Shown one piece after another: positions 5,913-13,758 of a DNA stretch of 17,218 bases. The stretch spans positions 13,843 to 31,060 of the forward strand of contig DARY01000030.1 in assembly GCA_002503545.1 (NCBI GenBank). The letters run 5' to 3'. How positions within the stretch are numbered: position 1 is the stretch's first letter; each line of letters begins with the position of its first letter. The DNA is from Candidatus Methanomethylophilus sp. UBA78. GTDB lineage: Archaea; Thermoplasmatota; Thermoplasmata; Methanomassiliicoccales; Methanomethylophilaceae. The notes beneath the pieces were generated by a model that made no database searches, was not told the origin of the DNA, and saw only the letters and a program-made list of their open reading frames with translations. The position numbers were made by a program, and so were the translations under genes.

Positions 5913-6677
5913 ATGTTGGAAGTGCATGTTCTGGCCAGCGGCAGCGACGGCAACTGTACCGTGGTGCAGCTGGACGACGAGGCCGTCATGATAGACGCCG
6001 GCCTCAGTTACAAGTACACGCACGAACTGATGGAGCTGGAGGGTATCGACGAGAGCGCGGTCAAGGCGCTCCTCATAACCCACGAGCACAACGACCACGT
6101 AGCCGGCGCCGGCCCGGTGGCCAGGAAGCTCCGTGCCCCCCTGTACTGCAACCGGAACACGCTCATGGCCTTCAGTGCGGGGAAGGTCGACTGGCGCGAG
6201 ATAAGGATGATGGGCAGTTTCTCCGTCTGCGGGATGGAGATAACCCCCCTTCCGACCTTCCACGATGCGGCGGAGCCGTGCGCCTTCATGATCGAGGCCG
6301 ACGGGAAGAAGGTCCTCGTGGCCACGGACACGGGCAAGCTCTCCTTCCAGTGCGAGAAGGCCCTGGCCGAGGCGGACCTCGCCGTCATCGAGGCCAACTA
6401 CGACAGCAAGATGCTCCGCGAGGGCCCCTACCCGGAACCTCTGAAGAAGAGGATCGCCAGCGACCACGGTCACATGTGCAACACCATGACGGCCGACGCC
6501 ATCCGCCGCACGGCCTCCAAGGAGGACAGGAAGATCTTCCTGGCCCATATCAGCAAGAACAACAACACGCCGGATATCGCAAGGCAGACGGTGTCGGACA
6601 TAACCGGGATCAAGAGGTTCAAGATAGACTGCCTCGAGAGACTGGGCGACACCCGCACCATATCCCTTTCAAGGTGA
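5913..6677 (+). CDS. Metallo-beta-lactamase fold hydrolase, YycJ/PhnP-like
   Basis: A 254-residue MBL-fold protein of the YycJ (WalJ)/PhnP group, probably a phosphodiesterase or nuclease with two metal ions. It opens with VLASGSDGNCTVV, typical of this group, then the metal motif H57-E-H59-N-D61-H62. Further ligands are likely at H117 (TFHDAAEP) and D139 (ATDTG), and conserved histidines follow in SDHGHMCN (about 183-190) and AHISKNNN (211-218). The ATG at 5913 sits just before the first strand, with AGGT upstream. A longer in-frame reading from 5811 only mirrors the end of the CBS gene. The substrate is unknown. The last 9 nt overlap the end of the Gins51 gene on the other strand. Confidence 0.92.
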   Translation: MLEVHVLASGSDGNCTVVQLDDEAVMIDAGLSYKYTHELMELEGIDESAVKALLITHEHNDHVAGAGPVARKLRAPLYCNRNTLMAFSAGKVDWREIRMMGSFSVCGMEITPLPTFHDAAEPCAFMIEADGKKVLVATDTGKLSFQCEKALAEADLAVIEANYDSKMLREGPYPEPLKKRIASDHGHMCNTMTADAIRRTASKEDRKIFLAHISKNNNTPDIARQTVSDITGIKRFKIDCLERLGDTRTISLSR

Positions 6678-7607
6678 GGGGTGCAGCTCGGCGGCCATCT
6701 TGTTGCCCACGAGCATCTTGGCGAGCATCGCCGGCATTCTGACCACATCCTCCCTCTTCAGGATGTACTGCCTCCCGTCCGGTCCGGCGATGGGCATCGG
6801 GACGTCCGCCAGTATGCGGAGCAGGACGGTGCCGTCGTCCTTCCGGGGCTCCCTGTTTTCGGGGACCGCCTCCTCCCTTGCCGCGCTCTTGACCGCCGGT
6901 CTGACGGGCATGTCGTCGGCCATCATCTTCTCCATCTCGTCGTCGGGCATGTCCCTTTCGAGATCTTCGTCCTCCGCGTCGATCGGGGGCACGAAGGGGG
7001 GCTCGCCGCGTGCGGTCTCCGCCGGGACCGGTTCGAGGGGGACGTCGTCGTTCGATTCCCCCCAGTCGTCGGGTATCGTATCGGGCAGGGTCCTGGGGAC
7101 GGCGGTCTCCTCTTCCTCCGCCGCGGCGTCGTCCACCTCCGGCACGTGGAACGCGGGGGGCGCGTCCTCCGCCGGTTCGGGGACGATCGCGGTGTTCCTG
7201 TAGCGTATGTTGCCGCTCAGGCGGTCGACGATCTTGCGGTGGGCCAGGGAATGCTTGAGGATGGTCTCGTAGTACTCCCTCTCCTCCCGCGTAAGCTTGT
7301 CCACGGGGTTCATCGACCCCATGGCCCCGCGCAGGGCCATCCGGCATATCTTGTCCATGCGCATGTCGACGATGGCCTTCGCCCTCTGGGTGCCGAGGAT
7401 CCTCTCCTGGTTGGCACGGTCGGTCTTGGGGTTCTCCGGGTCCGCGGAGAGCTGCTGCTCGTACCTCTTCTTGAGGTACCTCAGCAGCTCTGCGATGTTC
7501 TGGTAGAGGTCTCCGCTGACCTCCGTGAGCACCTTCGACTTGTGCTCCATGCGGAACAGCTCGCCCAGTTCGTTGAAGGACATGGCGGGCTCCCTGAGTG
7601 ATTCCAT
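6669..7607 (-). CDS. gins51: Replication factor GINS, Gins51-type, with a long acidic linker
   Basis: A 312-residue subunit of the archaeal GINS complex, which joins MCM helicase and GAN/RecJ at the replication fork. The N-terminal helical A domain is about 1-140, including the basic KAIVDMRMDKICRMALRGA stretch typical of Gins51. The small C-terminal B domain is about 260-308 (VLLRILADVPMPIAGPDGRQ, then YILKREDVVRMPAMLAKML). The order A then B is that of the Gins51 (Sld5/Psf1-like) branch. The 115 or so residues between are rich in Asp, Glu and Pro and must be disordered. They make this protein clearly longer than the common 180-200 residues. The ATG at 7607 matches a TATA box 28 nt upstream; a second ATG at 7583 is possible. 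The 3' end overlaps the MBL gene by 9 nt. Confidence 0.85.
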   Translation of the reverse strand: MESLREPAMSFNELGELFRMEHKSKVLTEVSGDLYQNIAELLRYLKKRYEQQLSADPENPKTDRANQERILGTQRAKAIVDMRMDKICRMALRGAMGSMNPVDKLTREEREYYETILKHSLAHRKIVDRLSGNIRYRNTAIVPEPAEDAPPAFHVPEVDDAAAEEEETAVPRTLPDTIPDDWGESNDDVPLEPVPAETARGEPPFVPPIDAEDEDLERDMPDDEMEKMMADDMPVRPAVKSAAREEAVPENREPRKDDGTVLLRILADVPMPIAGPDGRQYILKREDVVRMPAMLAKMLVGNKMAAELHPSP

Positions 7608-7631
7608 GATGCATGGGGATAGGGCAACCCG

Positions 7632-7639
7632 ATTTTAAG
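7632..7639 (-). promoter_or_regulatory. TATA box for gins51
   Basis: The minus strand reads CTTAAAAT, centred about 28 nt before the ATG at 7607. It favours that start and a leaderless mRNA. It is one half of the divergent promoter region 7608-7712. Confidence 0.6.
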
Positions 7640-7681
7640 CATTATCTAGGAACGGATGCTCGGCCGGAGGGGACGGCAAAC

Positions 7682-7709
7682 TGCATAAGGGCGCAGGCAC
7701 ATATGTGCC
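7682..7709 (+). promoter_or_regulatory. Promoter and palindrome before the DUF167 operon
   Basis: A weak TATA-like TGCATAAG (7682-7689) is centred about 27 nt before the ATG at 7713. Between them lies the perfect 14-base palindrome GGCACATATGTGCC (7696-7709), ending 3 nt before the start codon. A protein bound there could block initiation, so it is a candidate operator. No regulator gene is adjacent. Confidence 0.45.
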
Positions 7710-7712
7710 AGC

Positions 7713-8006
7713 ATGGAGATGTCCGATGTCAGCCGCAGGGTCGGGGGAGGGGTGGAGATAGACCTCCTGGTATCCCCGAGGTCGTCCCGCTCCGGAATCG
7801 AGGGCTTCGACGAGTGGAGGAGGAGGCTGATCGTCAGGGTGAGGGCGCCTCCCCTGGACGGAAGGGCGAACGGCGAGGTGGAGGAACTCTTCCGCGGCCT
7901 CACGGGACACAGGGCGTCGGTTTCGGCCGGGCACACCTCCCGGCAGAAGACCGTGTTCATCGAGGGGGACGCGGAGGAGATATGCGCAAGACTGACGAAG
8001 ACGTGA
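7713..8006 (+). CDS. DUF167 / YggU family protein
   Basis: A 97-residue member of the small DUF167 (YggU) family, widespread and of unknown function. The family signature is present: VRAPPLDGRANGEVEELF (43-60), where the PP-D-G-(K/R)-A-N core is diagnostic, and SAGHTSRQKTVFIEG (71-85), matching the G-x-x-S-R-x-K pattern. It is the first gene of a plus-strand run that continues into a Toprim protein, thymidylate kinase, CoaBC and pantoate kinase. The ATG at 7713 is placed by a TATA-like box 27 nt upstream; a second ATG lies two codons further on. Length fits the family. Confidence 0.9.
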   Translation: MEMSDVSRRVGGGVEIDLLVSPRSSRSGIEGFDEWRRRLIVRVRAPPLDGRANGEVEELFRGLTGHRASVSAGHTSRQKTVFIEGDAEEICARLTKT

Positions 8007-8407
8007 TGTGCGACGAGGTCCGCCTGCAGGAGATCCTGAAGGTGTTGGACCGTCTCCGGGAGCTCTCGTCGGACCATGTCATACTGGTCGAGGGCAGGAA
8101 GGACCGCGACGCGCTGGAGTATCTGGGTATATCGGGGGACTTCTTCCAGATACAGTCCTCCGGAGGTCCGTCCGCCGCCGCGGAGTACGTCGAGGCCCAC
8201 GGCGGCAAGGCGGTCATAATGACGGACTGGGACCGCCGCGGCGGGAACCTGGCCGCATCCCTGCGCGAGATCCTCGGCAGGGACAACCCCGGGATCGACC
8301 TCTCGGTCAGGGAGGACCTCTCGCGGCTGTCCCGGCATTACATAAAGGACGTCGAGGCCCTCGACTCCCTCGTCGACAGGCTCTCGGCCGACCCAAGGTT
8401 ATTGTAA
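7982..8407 (+). CDS. Small Toprim-domain protein (UPF0292-like)
   Basis: A 141-residue protein consisting of one Toprim fold, the metal-binding domain shared by primases, topoisomerases and some nucleases. The catalytic glutamate is E37 in ILVEGRKDRDAL, and the DxD pair is D82/D84 in IMTDWDRRG. Archaea carry stand-alone Toprim proteins of this size (UPF0292); their reaction is not established. The ATG at 7982 has GGAGG 4 nt upstream and overlaps the DUF167 end by 25 nt. An ATG at 8006, overlapping the DUF167 TGA as TGATG, would give 133 residues and cannot be excluded. Stop is TAA, 10 nt before thymidylate kinase. Confidence 0.85.
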   Translation: MRKTDEDVMCDEVRLQEILKVLDRLRELSSDHVILVEGRKDRDALEYLGISGDFFQIQSSGGPSAAAEYVEAHGGKAVIMTDWDRRGGNLAASLREILGRDNPGIDLSVREDLSRLSRHYIKDVEALDSLVDRLSADPRLL

Positions 8408-8417
8408 GTCGAAACGC

Positions 8418-9044
8418 ATGTCCCGCACGATGAGAGGCAGGTTCATCGTTCTCGAGGGGGTCGACGGCACCGGCAAGACCACCTTGGCCGGAAGACTGGC
8501 CGACATGATAGGCGATGCTGCCGTGACATCCGAGCCGACCACGGGCAGGATAGGGGCGGTCCTCCGCTCCGGGGAGCTGGGGGACATACCCCCGGCGGCC
8601 GAGGCCCTCCTCTTCGCCGCGGACCGTGCCATACACACCGCGGAGATGGAGGGCATCCTGGAATCGGGGAGATGGGTCATATGCGACCGCTACATGGCCT
8701 CCACGGTCGCATACCAGTCGGCCGCCATGGGCGGCGGGGCCGACATCGAATGGCTGATAGAAATGCAGAGGCACGCCGTGATCGAACCCGATGCGACCTT
8801 CCTGCTGGACATGGATCCGGAGGAGAGCCTGCGCAGGGTAGATTCCAGAGGCGGGGGGACCAGCAGGTTCGAGAAGCTGGACTTCCTGAGGGAGGTCCGC
8901 AGGGAGTACCTGCGTCTGGCAGAGAGATTCGGTTTCAGCGTCATAGACGCGTCCGCGGACCGCGACTCCGTGTTCTCGGAGGTCGCGGGGATATTGAAGG
9001 AGAAGGGATTGTATGCATCCGAGCGAAGAGATATACTGCAGTAA
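8418..9044 (+). CDS. tmk: Thymidylate kinase
   Basis: A 208-residue dTMP kinase that makes dTDP for DNA synthesis. The P-loop is GVDGTGKT (14-21), preceded by the usual FIVLEG strand. The DRY-type motif is CDRYMASTVAYQ (89-100) and SEPTTGRIG (38-46) matches the substrate-binding loop. FLLDMDPEESLRR (128-140) is the typical strand before the lid region, and the lid RGGGTSRFEKLD (144-155) carries basic residues. Length is standard. The ATG at 8418 has no obvious Shine-Dalgarno; an ATG at 8430 (MRGRFIVLEG) is equally compatible with the fold. The end overlaps the start of coaBC by 32 nt, so the genes are co-transcribed. Confidence 0.95.
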   Translation: MSRTMRGRFIVLEGVDGTGKTTLAGRLADMIGDAAVTSEPTTGRIGAVLRSGELGDIPPAAEALLFAADRAIHTAEMEGILESGRWVICDRYMASTVAYQSAAMGGGADIEWLIEMQRHAVIEPDATFLLDMDPEESLRRVDSRGGGTSRFEKLDFLREVRREYLRLAERFGFSVIDASADRDSVFSEVAGILKEKGLYASERRDILQ

Positions 9045-10203
9045 GAGCAACAGGCTTTCCGGGAAGACGATAGTTCTCGGTATAACCGGCAGCATAGCGG
9101 CCGTCGACTGTTTCCACCTGATAAGGGAGCTGATAAGGAACGGGGCGAAGGTGGTCCCGGTGATGACCCCCGCGGCCGTGAAGCTCGTCACCCCCGACGC
9201 CATGGAGTTCGCATCCGGGGAGAAACCGGTGACGGACATCACCGGGCAGACGGAGCACATAAAGTACCTGGGCGACCCCTCCGATGCGGACCTGTTCCTG
9301 GTCTACCCCGCCACCGCCAACACCATCTCCAAGATGGCCAACGGCATAGACGACACCCCGGTCACCACGATGGCGACCGTCGCCCTCGGAAGCGGCATAC
9401 CGGTGGCCGTCGCACCCGCCATGCACGGGTACATGCTGTCCAACCCCGCCGTGAAGAAGAACCTCGAGACCCTCGTCTCGCTGGGAGTCAACGTGATCGG
9501 CCCCCACACCGACGACAACAGGGCGAAGGTCGCCTCCGTCGGCGAGGTCGTATCCTGGGCGATAAAACTGCTCTCCCACGACGACCTGAGCAGGAAGAGG
9601 ATACTGGTCATCGGCGGCAGAAGCGAGGAACCCCTGGATTCCATGCGCCTCATCACGAACCGCTCCTCCGGCCTCATGGCGGTCACGCTGGCACAGCGCG
9701 CCTTCGAGCGCGGTGCCGAGGTGGAGCTCTGGATGGGGGGCGGCAACGTCGACGTCCCCGACTTCATACCGGTGAAGAGGTACGAGACGGTGGGCGAGCT
9801 CATAGGCATGGTCGACCAGATAGACCACGACCTGGTCATAGTCCCGGCGGCCCTGGCGGATTTCACGCCGGAGAAGAAGGTCGAGGGCAAGATACCCAGC
9901 GGCAAGGGTTTCACCATGGAGATGAAGCCCGTCCCCAAGGTCCTCCCGCTGATACGCGAGAGATGCCCGAACGTCATCGGATACAAGGCAGAGTCCGGCC
10001 TCTCCCGCTCCGACCTCGTCAAGAAGGCCAGGGGCAGGCTGGAGGAGTACGACCTCATGGCCTGCGTCGCCAACGACGTCGATTCGGCCGGCAAGACCTC
10101 CGCCTCCATGATCCTGGTGACCAAGGACGAGGCCACCGACATAACCGGCAGCAAGTCGGCCATATCGGACATGATCCTCAACTTCGCCTCGCAGAGACTC
10201 TGA
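9013..10203 (+). CDS. coaBC: Bifunctional phosphopantothenoylcysteine decarboxylase / phosphopantothenate-cysteine ligase
   Basis: A 396-residue fused enzyme that adds cysteine to 4'-phosphopantothenate and then decarboxylates the product to 4'-phosphopantetheine for coenzyme A. The N-terminal flavoprotein half (about 18-185) has GITGSIAA at 23-30, the catalytic histidine H82 in TEHIKYLGD, PATANTISKMANG at 99-111 and PAMHGYML at 135-142. The C-terminal ligase half starts near 195 with ILVIGGRSEEPLD and has TNRSSGLMAVTLA (215-227), K289 in EKKVEGKI and VANDVDSAG (352-360). All main motifs are intact. The ATG at 9013 lies 32 nt inside tmk, with AAGGG upstream. Pantoate kinase of the same pathway follows after 4 nt. 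Confidence 0.96.
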   Translation: MHPSEEIYCSKSNRLSGKTIVLGITGSIAAVDCFHLIRELIRNGAKVVPVMTPAAVKLVTPDAMEFASGEKPVTDITGQTEHIKYLGDPSDADLFLVYPATANTISKMANGIDDTPVTTMATVALGSGIPVAVAPAMHGYMLSNPAVKKNLETLVSLGVNVIGPHTDDNRAKVASVGEVVSWAIKLLSHDDLSRKRILVIGGRSEEPLDSMRLITNRSSGLMAVTLAQRAFERGAEVELWMGGGNVDVPDFIPVKRYETVGELIGMVDQIDHDLVIVPAALADFTPEKKVEGKIPSGKGFTMEMKPVPKVLPLIRERCPNVIGYKAESGLSRSDLVKKARGRLEEYDLMACVANDVDSAGKTSASMILVTKDEATDITGSKSAISDMILNFASQRL

Positions 10204-10207
10204 GACG

Positions 10208-11074
10208 ATGGTCTCCGCGTTCTGTCCCGGCCACATAACCTGTTTCTTCCAGCCCTCCGGGGCGGAGCAGGCGGACCTCCTCCGCAGGGGTTCCAGAGGC
10301 GCCGGGATCAGGATATCCCTCGGTGCGGAGGTCACGCTGGAGGAGCGCTCGGACGGCAGGGTCGTCACGGTCGCGGACGGCACGGAGATAAGCGCCCCGG
10401 TGACGGAATACGTGATGTCCCAGATGCTCCCGGGAAGGGGGTACGACGTCATCGTCTCGAACGGCGTCCCGTGCGGTGCCGGGTTCGGGATGAGCGCATC
10501 CGGGGCCATAGCGGCCGCCATGTGCGCCGCCGACATAACCGCGGAGGGGATGCCGGCGGTCTACCGCACGGCCCACCGGGCGGACATCGTGGGCGGGGGA
10601 GGGCTGGGGGACGTCTCCGCGCTGTCGTGCCTGGTGCATCAGCCCCTCCGTCTGGAGCCGGGTCTTCCGCCCAGGGGGCGCGTCGTGGGCACGGGGATAG
10701 AGTTCGGCCGCCTGACCCTCGCCGTCCTCGGACCGAAACTCAACACGGGGACGGTTCTGGGGGACCCGGAGGTCTTCGCCTCCATCTCCGCCGCCGGGGC
10801 GGAGGCGATGGACGGGTTCGGGAGATCCCCCGGCAAGGGGGAGCTGTTCGCCGTCTCCAACAGGTTCTCGCGGAAGGCCGGGGTGGAGAGCCCCGAGGTC
10901 TCCGATGCTATAGCCAGACTGGGGAGGAACGGCATCATGTCGGCGATGTGCATGCTGGGCAACAGCATCTTCGCGGACGCTTCCGAGGACGAGGTCCGCG
11001 AGGTCCTGGGCGACGTCGACACCTACAGCTGCAGGTCGACCGACGAGCCGCCGAGGATCACTCAAAGAGCGTGA
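10208..11074 (+). CDS. Pantoate kinase, GHMP family (archaeal CoA pathway)
   Basis: A 288-residue GHMP-superfamily kinase that fits archaeal pantoate kinase. This enzyme phosphorylates pantoate; phosphopantothenate synthetase then adds beta-alanine, replacing the bacterial PanC/PanK route. The start is characteristic: VSAFCPGHITCFFQP. The GHMP phosphate loop is PCGAGFGMSASGAIAAAM (88-105). DIVGGGGLGDVSAL (about 125-138) and LGPKLNTGTVLGDP follow the family, and the C-terminal part has a glycine-containing GIMSAMCMLGNSIFA. The gene follows coaBC by 4 nt, which supports a CoA role. The third enzyme of the route, phosphopantothenate synthetase, is not in the window. Its last 17 nt overlap the DUF357 gene on the other strand. 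Confidence 0.9.
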   Translation: MVSAFCPGHITCFFQPSGAEQADLLRRGSRGAGIRISLGAEVTLEERSDGRVVTVADGTEISAPVTEYVMSQMLPGRGYDVIVSNGVPCGAGFGMSASGAIAAAMCAADITAEGMPAVYRTAHRADIVGGGGLGDVSALSCLVHQPLRLEPGLPPRGRVVGTGIEFGRLTLAVLGPKLNTGTVLGDPEVFASISAAGAEAMDGFGRSPGKGELFAVSNRFSRKAGVESPEVSDAIARLGRNGIMSAMCMLGNSIFADASEDEVREVLGDVDTYSCRSTDEPPRITQRA

Positions 11075-11363
11075 ACAGCTGGTCGTCGCCGCCCACGTCG
11101 AACAGCCCGATCCTGGCGCCGCAGTCCAGCCATCCGTGGGCGTAGTTGACCGCCGCGAAGGCGGTCACGATGTCCCCGCTCTCGCGGAAGTGCTTCGCAT
11201 CGTTGTAGTACGAGACGGCCATCTCCATGAAGCTGTCCGCCAGCTTCCTGTTGAACGACCTCTCCGGTGCGGCGATCCTTATCTTATCCAGGGCGCGTTT
11301 GGTGATGCCGAGGTACCTGTCTATCCTCTCGTCGGTGATCACGTTCCTTGTTTCCCCTTCCAT
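11058..11363 (-). CDS. DUF357 family protein
   Basis: A 101-residue archaeal protein that I recognise as DUF357. It is helical and of unknown function. The conserved pattern is visible: TDERIDRYLGITKRALDKIR near residues 9-28, then SFMEMAVSYYNDAKHFRESG near 44-63 and AFAAVNYAHGWLDCGARIGL near 67-86, ending in a short acidic tail. The helical-hairpin arrangement recalls HEPN-like proteins, but catalytic residues are not evident. The ATG at 11363 lies 27 nt from a TATA box. Longer in-frame starts up to 11489 would read through that box and the divergent prs promoter, so I rejected them. The 3' end overlaps pantoate kinase by 17 nt. Confidence 0.85.
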   Translation of the reverse strand: MEGETRNVITDERIDRYLGITKRALDKIRIAAPERSFNRKLADSFMEMAVSYYNDAKHFRESGDIVTAFAAVNYAHGWLDCGARIGLFDVGGDDQLFTLFE

Positions 11364-11385
11364 GGGTCTTCCATCCGCGACCGCC

Positions 11386-11394
11386 GTTAAATCT
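11386..11394 (-). promoter_or_regulatory. TATA box for the DUF357 gene
   Basis: The minus strand reads AGATTTAAC, centred about 27 nt before the ATG at 11363. It fixes the short DUF357 start and predicts a leaderless mRNA. Confidence 0.6.
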
Positions 11395-11431
11395 GTTCCC
11401 ATGCGGCGGCTTCCTCCCGGGTGTCCGCGAA

Positions 11432-11441
11432 CATATAAAAT
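11432..11441 (+). promoter_or_regulatory. TATA box for prs - proS
   Basis: CATATAAAAT is one of the strongest TATA boxes in the window, centred about 28 nt before the prs ATG at 11465. It predicts a leaderless mRNA. The promoter is divergent from that of DUF357. Confidence 0.75.
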
Positions 11442-11464
11442 ATGGTAAGGGATAGGCCGTATCC

Positions 11465-12337
11465 ATGATAGTGATAGGCGGGTCGGCATCCATGGACCTG
11501 GCGAAGGAACTCGCGAGCGTCCTGGGCTGCGACTACATTCAGGCGGCCACTACGACATTCCCCGACGGGGAGTGCTACACCAGGATCGACGCGGAGAAAC
11601 TGGACGACGACGTCATAATCGTCCAGACCACCTCCCCCGACAGCAAGTTCATCGAACTCCTGCTCCTGCAGGACGCGGTGAGGAGACTCGGAGCCAAGAC
11701 CATAACCCTGGTGATACCGTACTTCGGGTACGCCAGGCAGGACAGGGTCTTCAAACCCGGGGAGCCGGAGTCCGCGAAGGTCATGTGCCAGCACCTGGAT
11801 ATGAACTGCGACCGCGTCATCACGGTGGACATCCACAAGGAGACCGTCCTGAACTACTTCAACCACCCCCACAAGGACCTCAAGGCCGCCCCCGTCATAG
11901 CCGACTACTTCAAGGGCAAGGGCATAGACATGGTGCTCTCCCCCGACATAGGCGCGGCCCCCCGCGCCAAGATGGTGGGCGAATTCATGGGCGTGCCCTA
12001 CGACCATCTGGAGAAGACCCGCATATCCGGCACCGACGTCCGCATATCCCCCGCCAAGGCCGACGTCAAGGGCAAGAAGATCCTCATCGTCGACGACATG
12101 ATCTCCACCGGAGGGACCATCATCGCCGCGGCGTACGCCCTCAGGGAGGCCGGCGCCACCGGCATCTCCGTGGCCTGCACGCACGGGGTCTTCGTCAACA
12201 ACGCGATCGAGAGGTTCACCGGCAGCTCGCTCGACGCCCTCCTGAGCTGCAACACCCTGAACAACCCCGTATCGCACATATCGGTGGCCAGCATCATAGC
12301 CGAAGCCATCAGGGATGCGCAGAAAGGGAAGTGGTGA
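11465..12337 (+). CDS. prs: Ribose-phosphate pyrophosphokinase (PRPP synthetase)
   Basis: A 290-residue enzyme that makes PRPP from ribose 5-phosphate and ATP, feeding purine, pyrimidine, histidine and tryptophan synthesis. The ATP-binding and flexible-loop regions are FPDGE (32-36) and PYFGYARQDR (85-94), then the divalent-cation and substrate region VDIHKETVLNYF (121-132). The PRPP loop is IVDDMISTGGT (208-218). The length and the archaeal-style short C-terminus fit the archaeal class. PurS and PurL, which work on PRPP-derived purine intermediates, lie about 3.6 kb downstream on the same strand. The ATG at 11465 follows a strong TATA box by 28 nt. ProS begins 3 nt after the stop. Confidence 0.96.
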   Translation: MIVIGGSASMDLAKELASVLGCDYIQAATTTFPDGECYTRIDAEKLDDDVIIVQTTSPDSKFIELLLLQDAVRRLGAKTITLVIPYFGYARQDRVFKPGEPESAKVMCQHLDMNCDRVITVDIHKETVLNYFNHPHKDLKAAPVIADYFKGKGIDMVLSPDIGAAPRAKMVGEFMGVPYDHLEKTRISGTDVRISPAKADVKGKKILIVDDMISTGGTIIAAAYALREAGATGISVACTHGVFVNNAIERFTGSSLDALLSCNTLNNPVSHISVASIIAEAIRDAQKGKW

Positions 12338-12340
12338 AAC

Positions 12341-13750
12341 ATGCCGACCAAAGAGGAGGATTTCGGCGAGTGGTACAACGAGACGGTCGACAAGGCGAAG
12401 CTCTGCGACAAGAGGTACCCGATCAAGGGGATGAACGTATGGACCCCCTACGGCTGGAAGATAATGACCCAGATAGACTCCTTCATCCGCAGGGAGATGG
12501 AGGAGACCGACCACGAGGAGGTCTGCTTCCCGCTGCTGATCCCGGAGACGGAGTTCAAGAAGGAGAAGGACCACATCAAGGGTTTCGACGAGGAGGTCTA
12601 CTGGGTCACCCACGCGGGTCTCAACCCCCTCGACGTGAGGCTCGTCGTCAGGCCCACGTCCGAGACCGCCATGTACCCCATGTTCTCCCTCTGGGTCAGG
12701 TCCCACCAGGACCTCCCCCTGAAGGTGTTCCAGATCGTCAACACGTTCAGGTACGAGACCAAGCAGACGCGCGCCTTCATGCGCGTGAGGGAGATCCACT
12801 TCTTCGAGTCCCACACCTGCCACGCCGACAGGGAGGATGCGGAGAGGCAGGTCGCGCAGGACGTCGAGATCGTCGACGCCCTCTGCCGCGAGCTCTGCCT
12901 GCCCTTCTCGCTCCTCATCAGGACCGACTGGGACAAGTTCCCCGGGGCGTTCTACACCGTCGGGATCGACACCGTGATGCCCAACGGGAGGACGCTGCAG
13001 ATCGGTTCCGCCCACTACTACAGCACCAACTTCTCCAAGCCCTACAACATAACCTATGAGAAGGAGGGCGGGGAGCACGAGTTCGTGCACCAGACCACCC
13101 TGGGCATGACGGAGCGCCTGCTCGGAGCCATCATAGGCGTGCACGCGGACGATCTGGGTCTCATACTCCCCCCGGCCGTCGCACCCGTCGAGGTCGTCGT
13201 CATCCCCATCTTCAAGAAGGATAACCAGGAGGCCGTCATGGAGGTCTGCCGCAAGGTCGCCGACGAACTGAAGGCCGCCGGCATAAGGTCCAAGCTCGAC
13301 GACAGCGACGGAAGGCCCGGTGCCAAGTTCTTCGACTGGGAGGTCAAGGGCGTGCCCCTCCGTCTGGAGATCGGCGGCAAGGACATAGAGAACAACGTCG
13401 CCACCTTCGCCAGAAGGGACAACGGCGAGAAGGGGACTGTCGGTCTGGGCGACCTGGTCCCCGGCGTCAGGCTCATCCTGAAGATGATCTCCTCCAGCAT
13501 GTTGGAGAAGGCCAAGGCCAGACAGCAGGGGTTCGTCACCGATCTGGCCGACATGAGCGCCGACTCCATCCCCGAGGGGAGGATCGTCAGGATCGGCTGG
13601 TGCGGCAGCCCCGAATGCGGCCACAGCTTCGAGGACAAGTACGATATAAAGATCCTCGGAACCCCGTACCGTCCGGAGAGCTGGACCGGCAGATGCGTCT
13701 GCTGCGGCAAGGAAGGTTGCAAGCCCGCCTACGCCGCCCGCACCCTCTGA
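12341..13750 (+). CDS. proS: Prolyl-tRNA synthetase, archaeal/eukaryal type
   Basis: A 469-residue class II synthetase that charges tRNA-Pro. The archaeal/eukaryal form is clear from its length, the absence of the bacterial editing insertion and the C-terminal zinc domain. The proline and ATP site includes RPTSETAMYPMFSLW (104-118). Motif 2 is NTFRYETKQTRAFMRVRE (134-151), followed by HFFESHT. GSAHYYSTNFS and the motif 3 region TERLLGAIIGVHADDLGLIL come later. The C-terminal domain (about 414-469) has cysteines C421, C426, C452, C454/C455 and C460, suited to a zinc site. The protein ends RTL, where many relatives end in tyrosine. The ATG at 12341 follows GGTG by 4 nt. Confidence 0.97.
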   Translation: MPTKEEDFGEWYNETVDKAKLCDKRYPIKGMNVWTPYGWKIMTQIDSFIRREMEETDHEEVCFPLLIPETEFKKEKDHIKGFDEEVYWVTHAGLNPLDVRLVVRPTSETAMYPMFSLWVRSHQDLPLKVFQIVNTFRYETKQTRAFMRVREIHFFESHTCHADREDAERQVAQDVEIVDALCRELCLPFSLLIRTDWDKFPGAFYTVGIDTVMPNGRTLQIGSAHYYSTNFSKPYNITYEKEGGEHEFVHQTTLGMTERLLGAIIGVHADDLGLILPPAVAPVEVVVIPIFKKDNQEAVMEVCRKVADELKAAGIRSKLDDSDGRPGAKFFDWEVKGVPLRLEIGGKDIENNVATFARRDNGEKGTVGLGDLVPGVRLILKMISSSMLEKAKARQQGFVTDLADMSADSIPEGRIVRIGWCGSPECGHSFEDKYDIKILGTPYRPESWTGRCVCCGKEGCKPAYAARTL

Positions 13751-13758
13751 AACATCAA

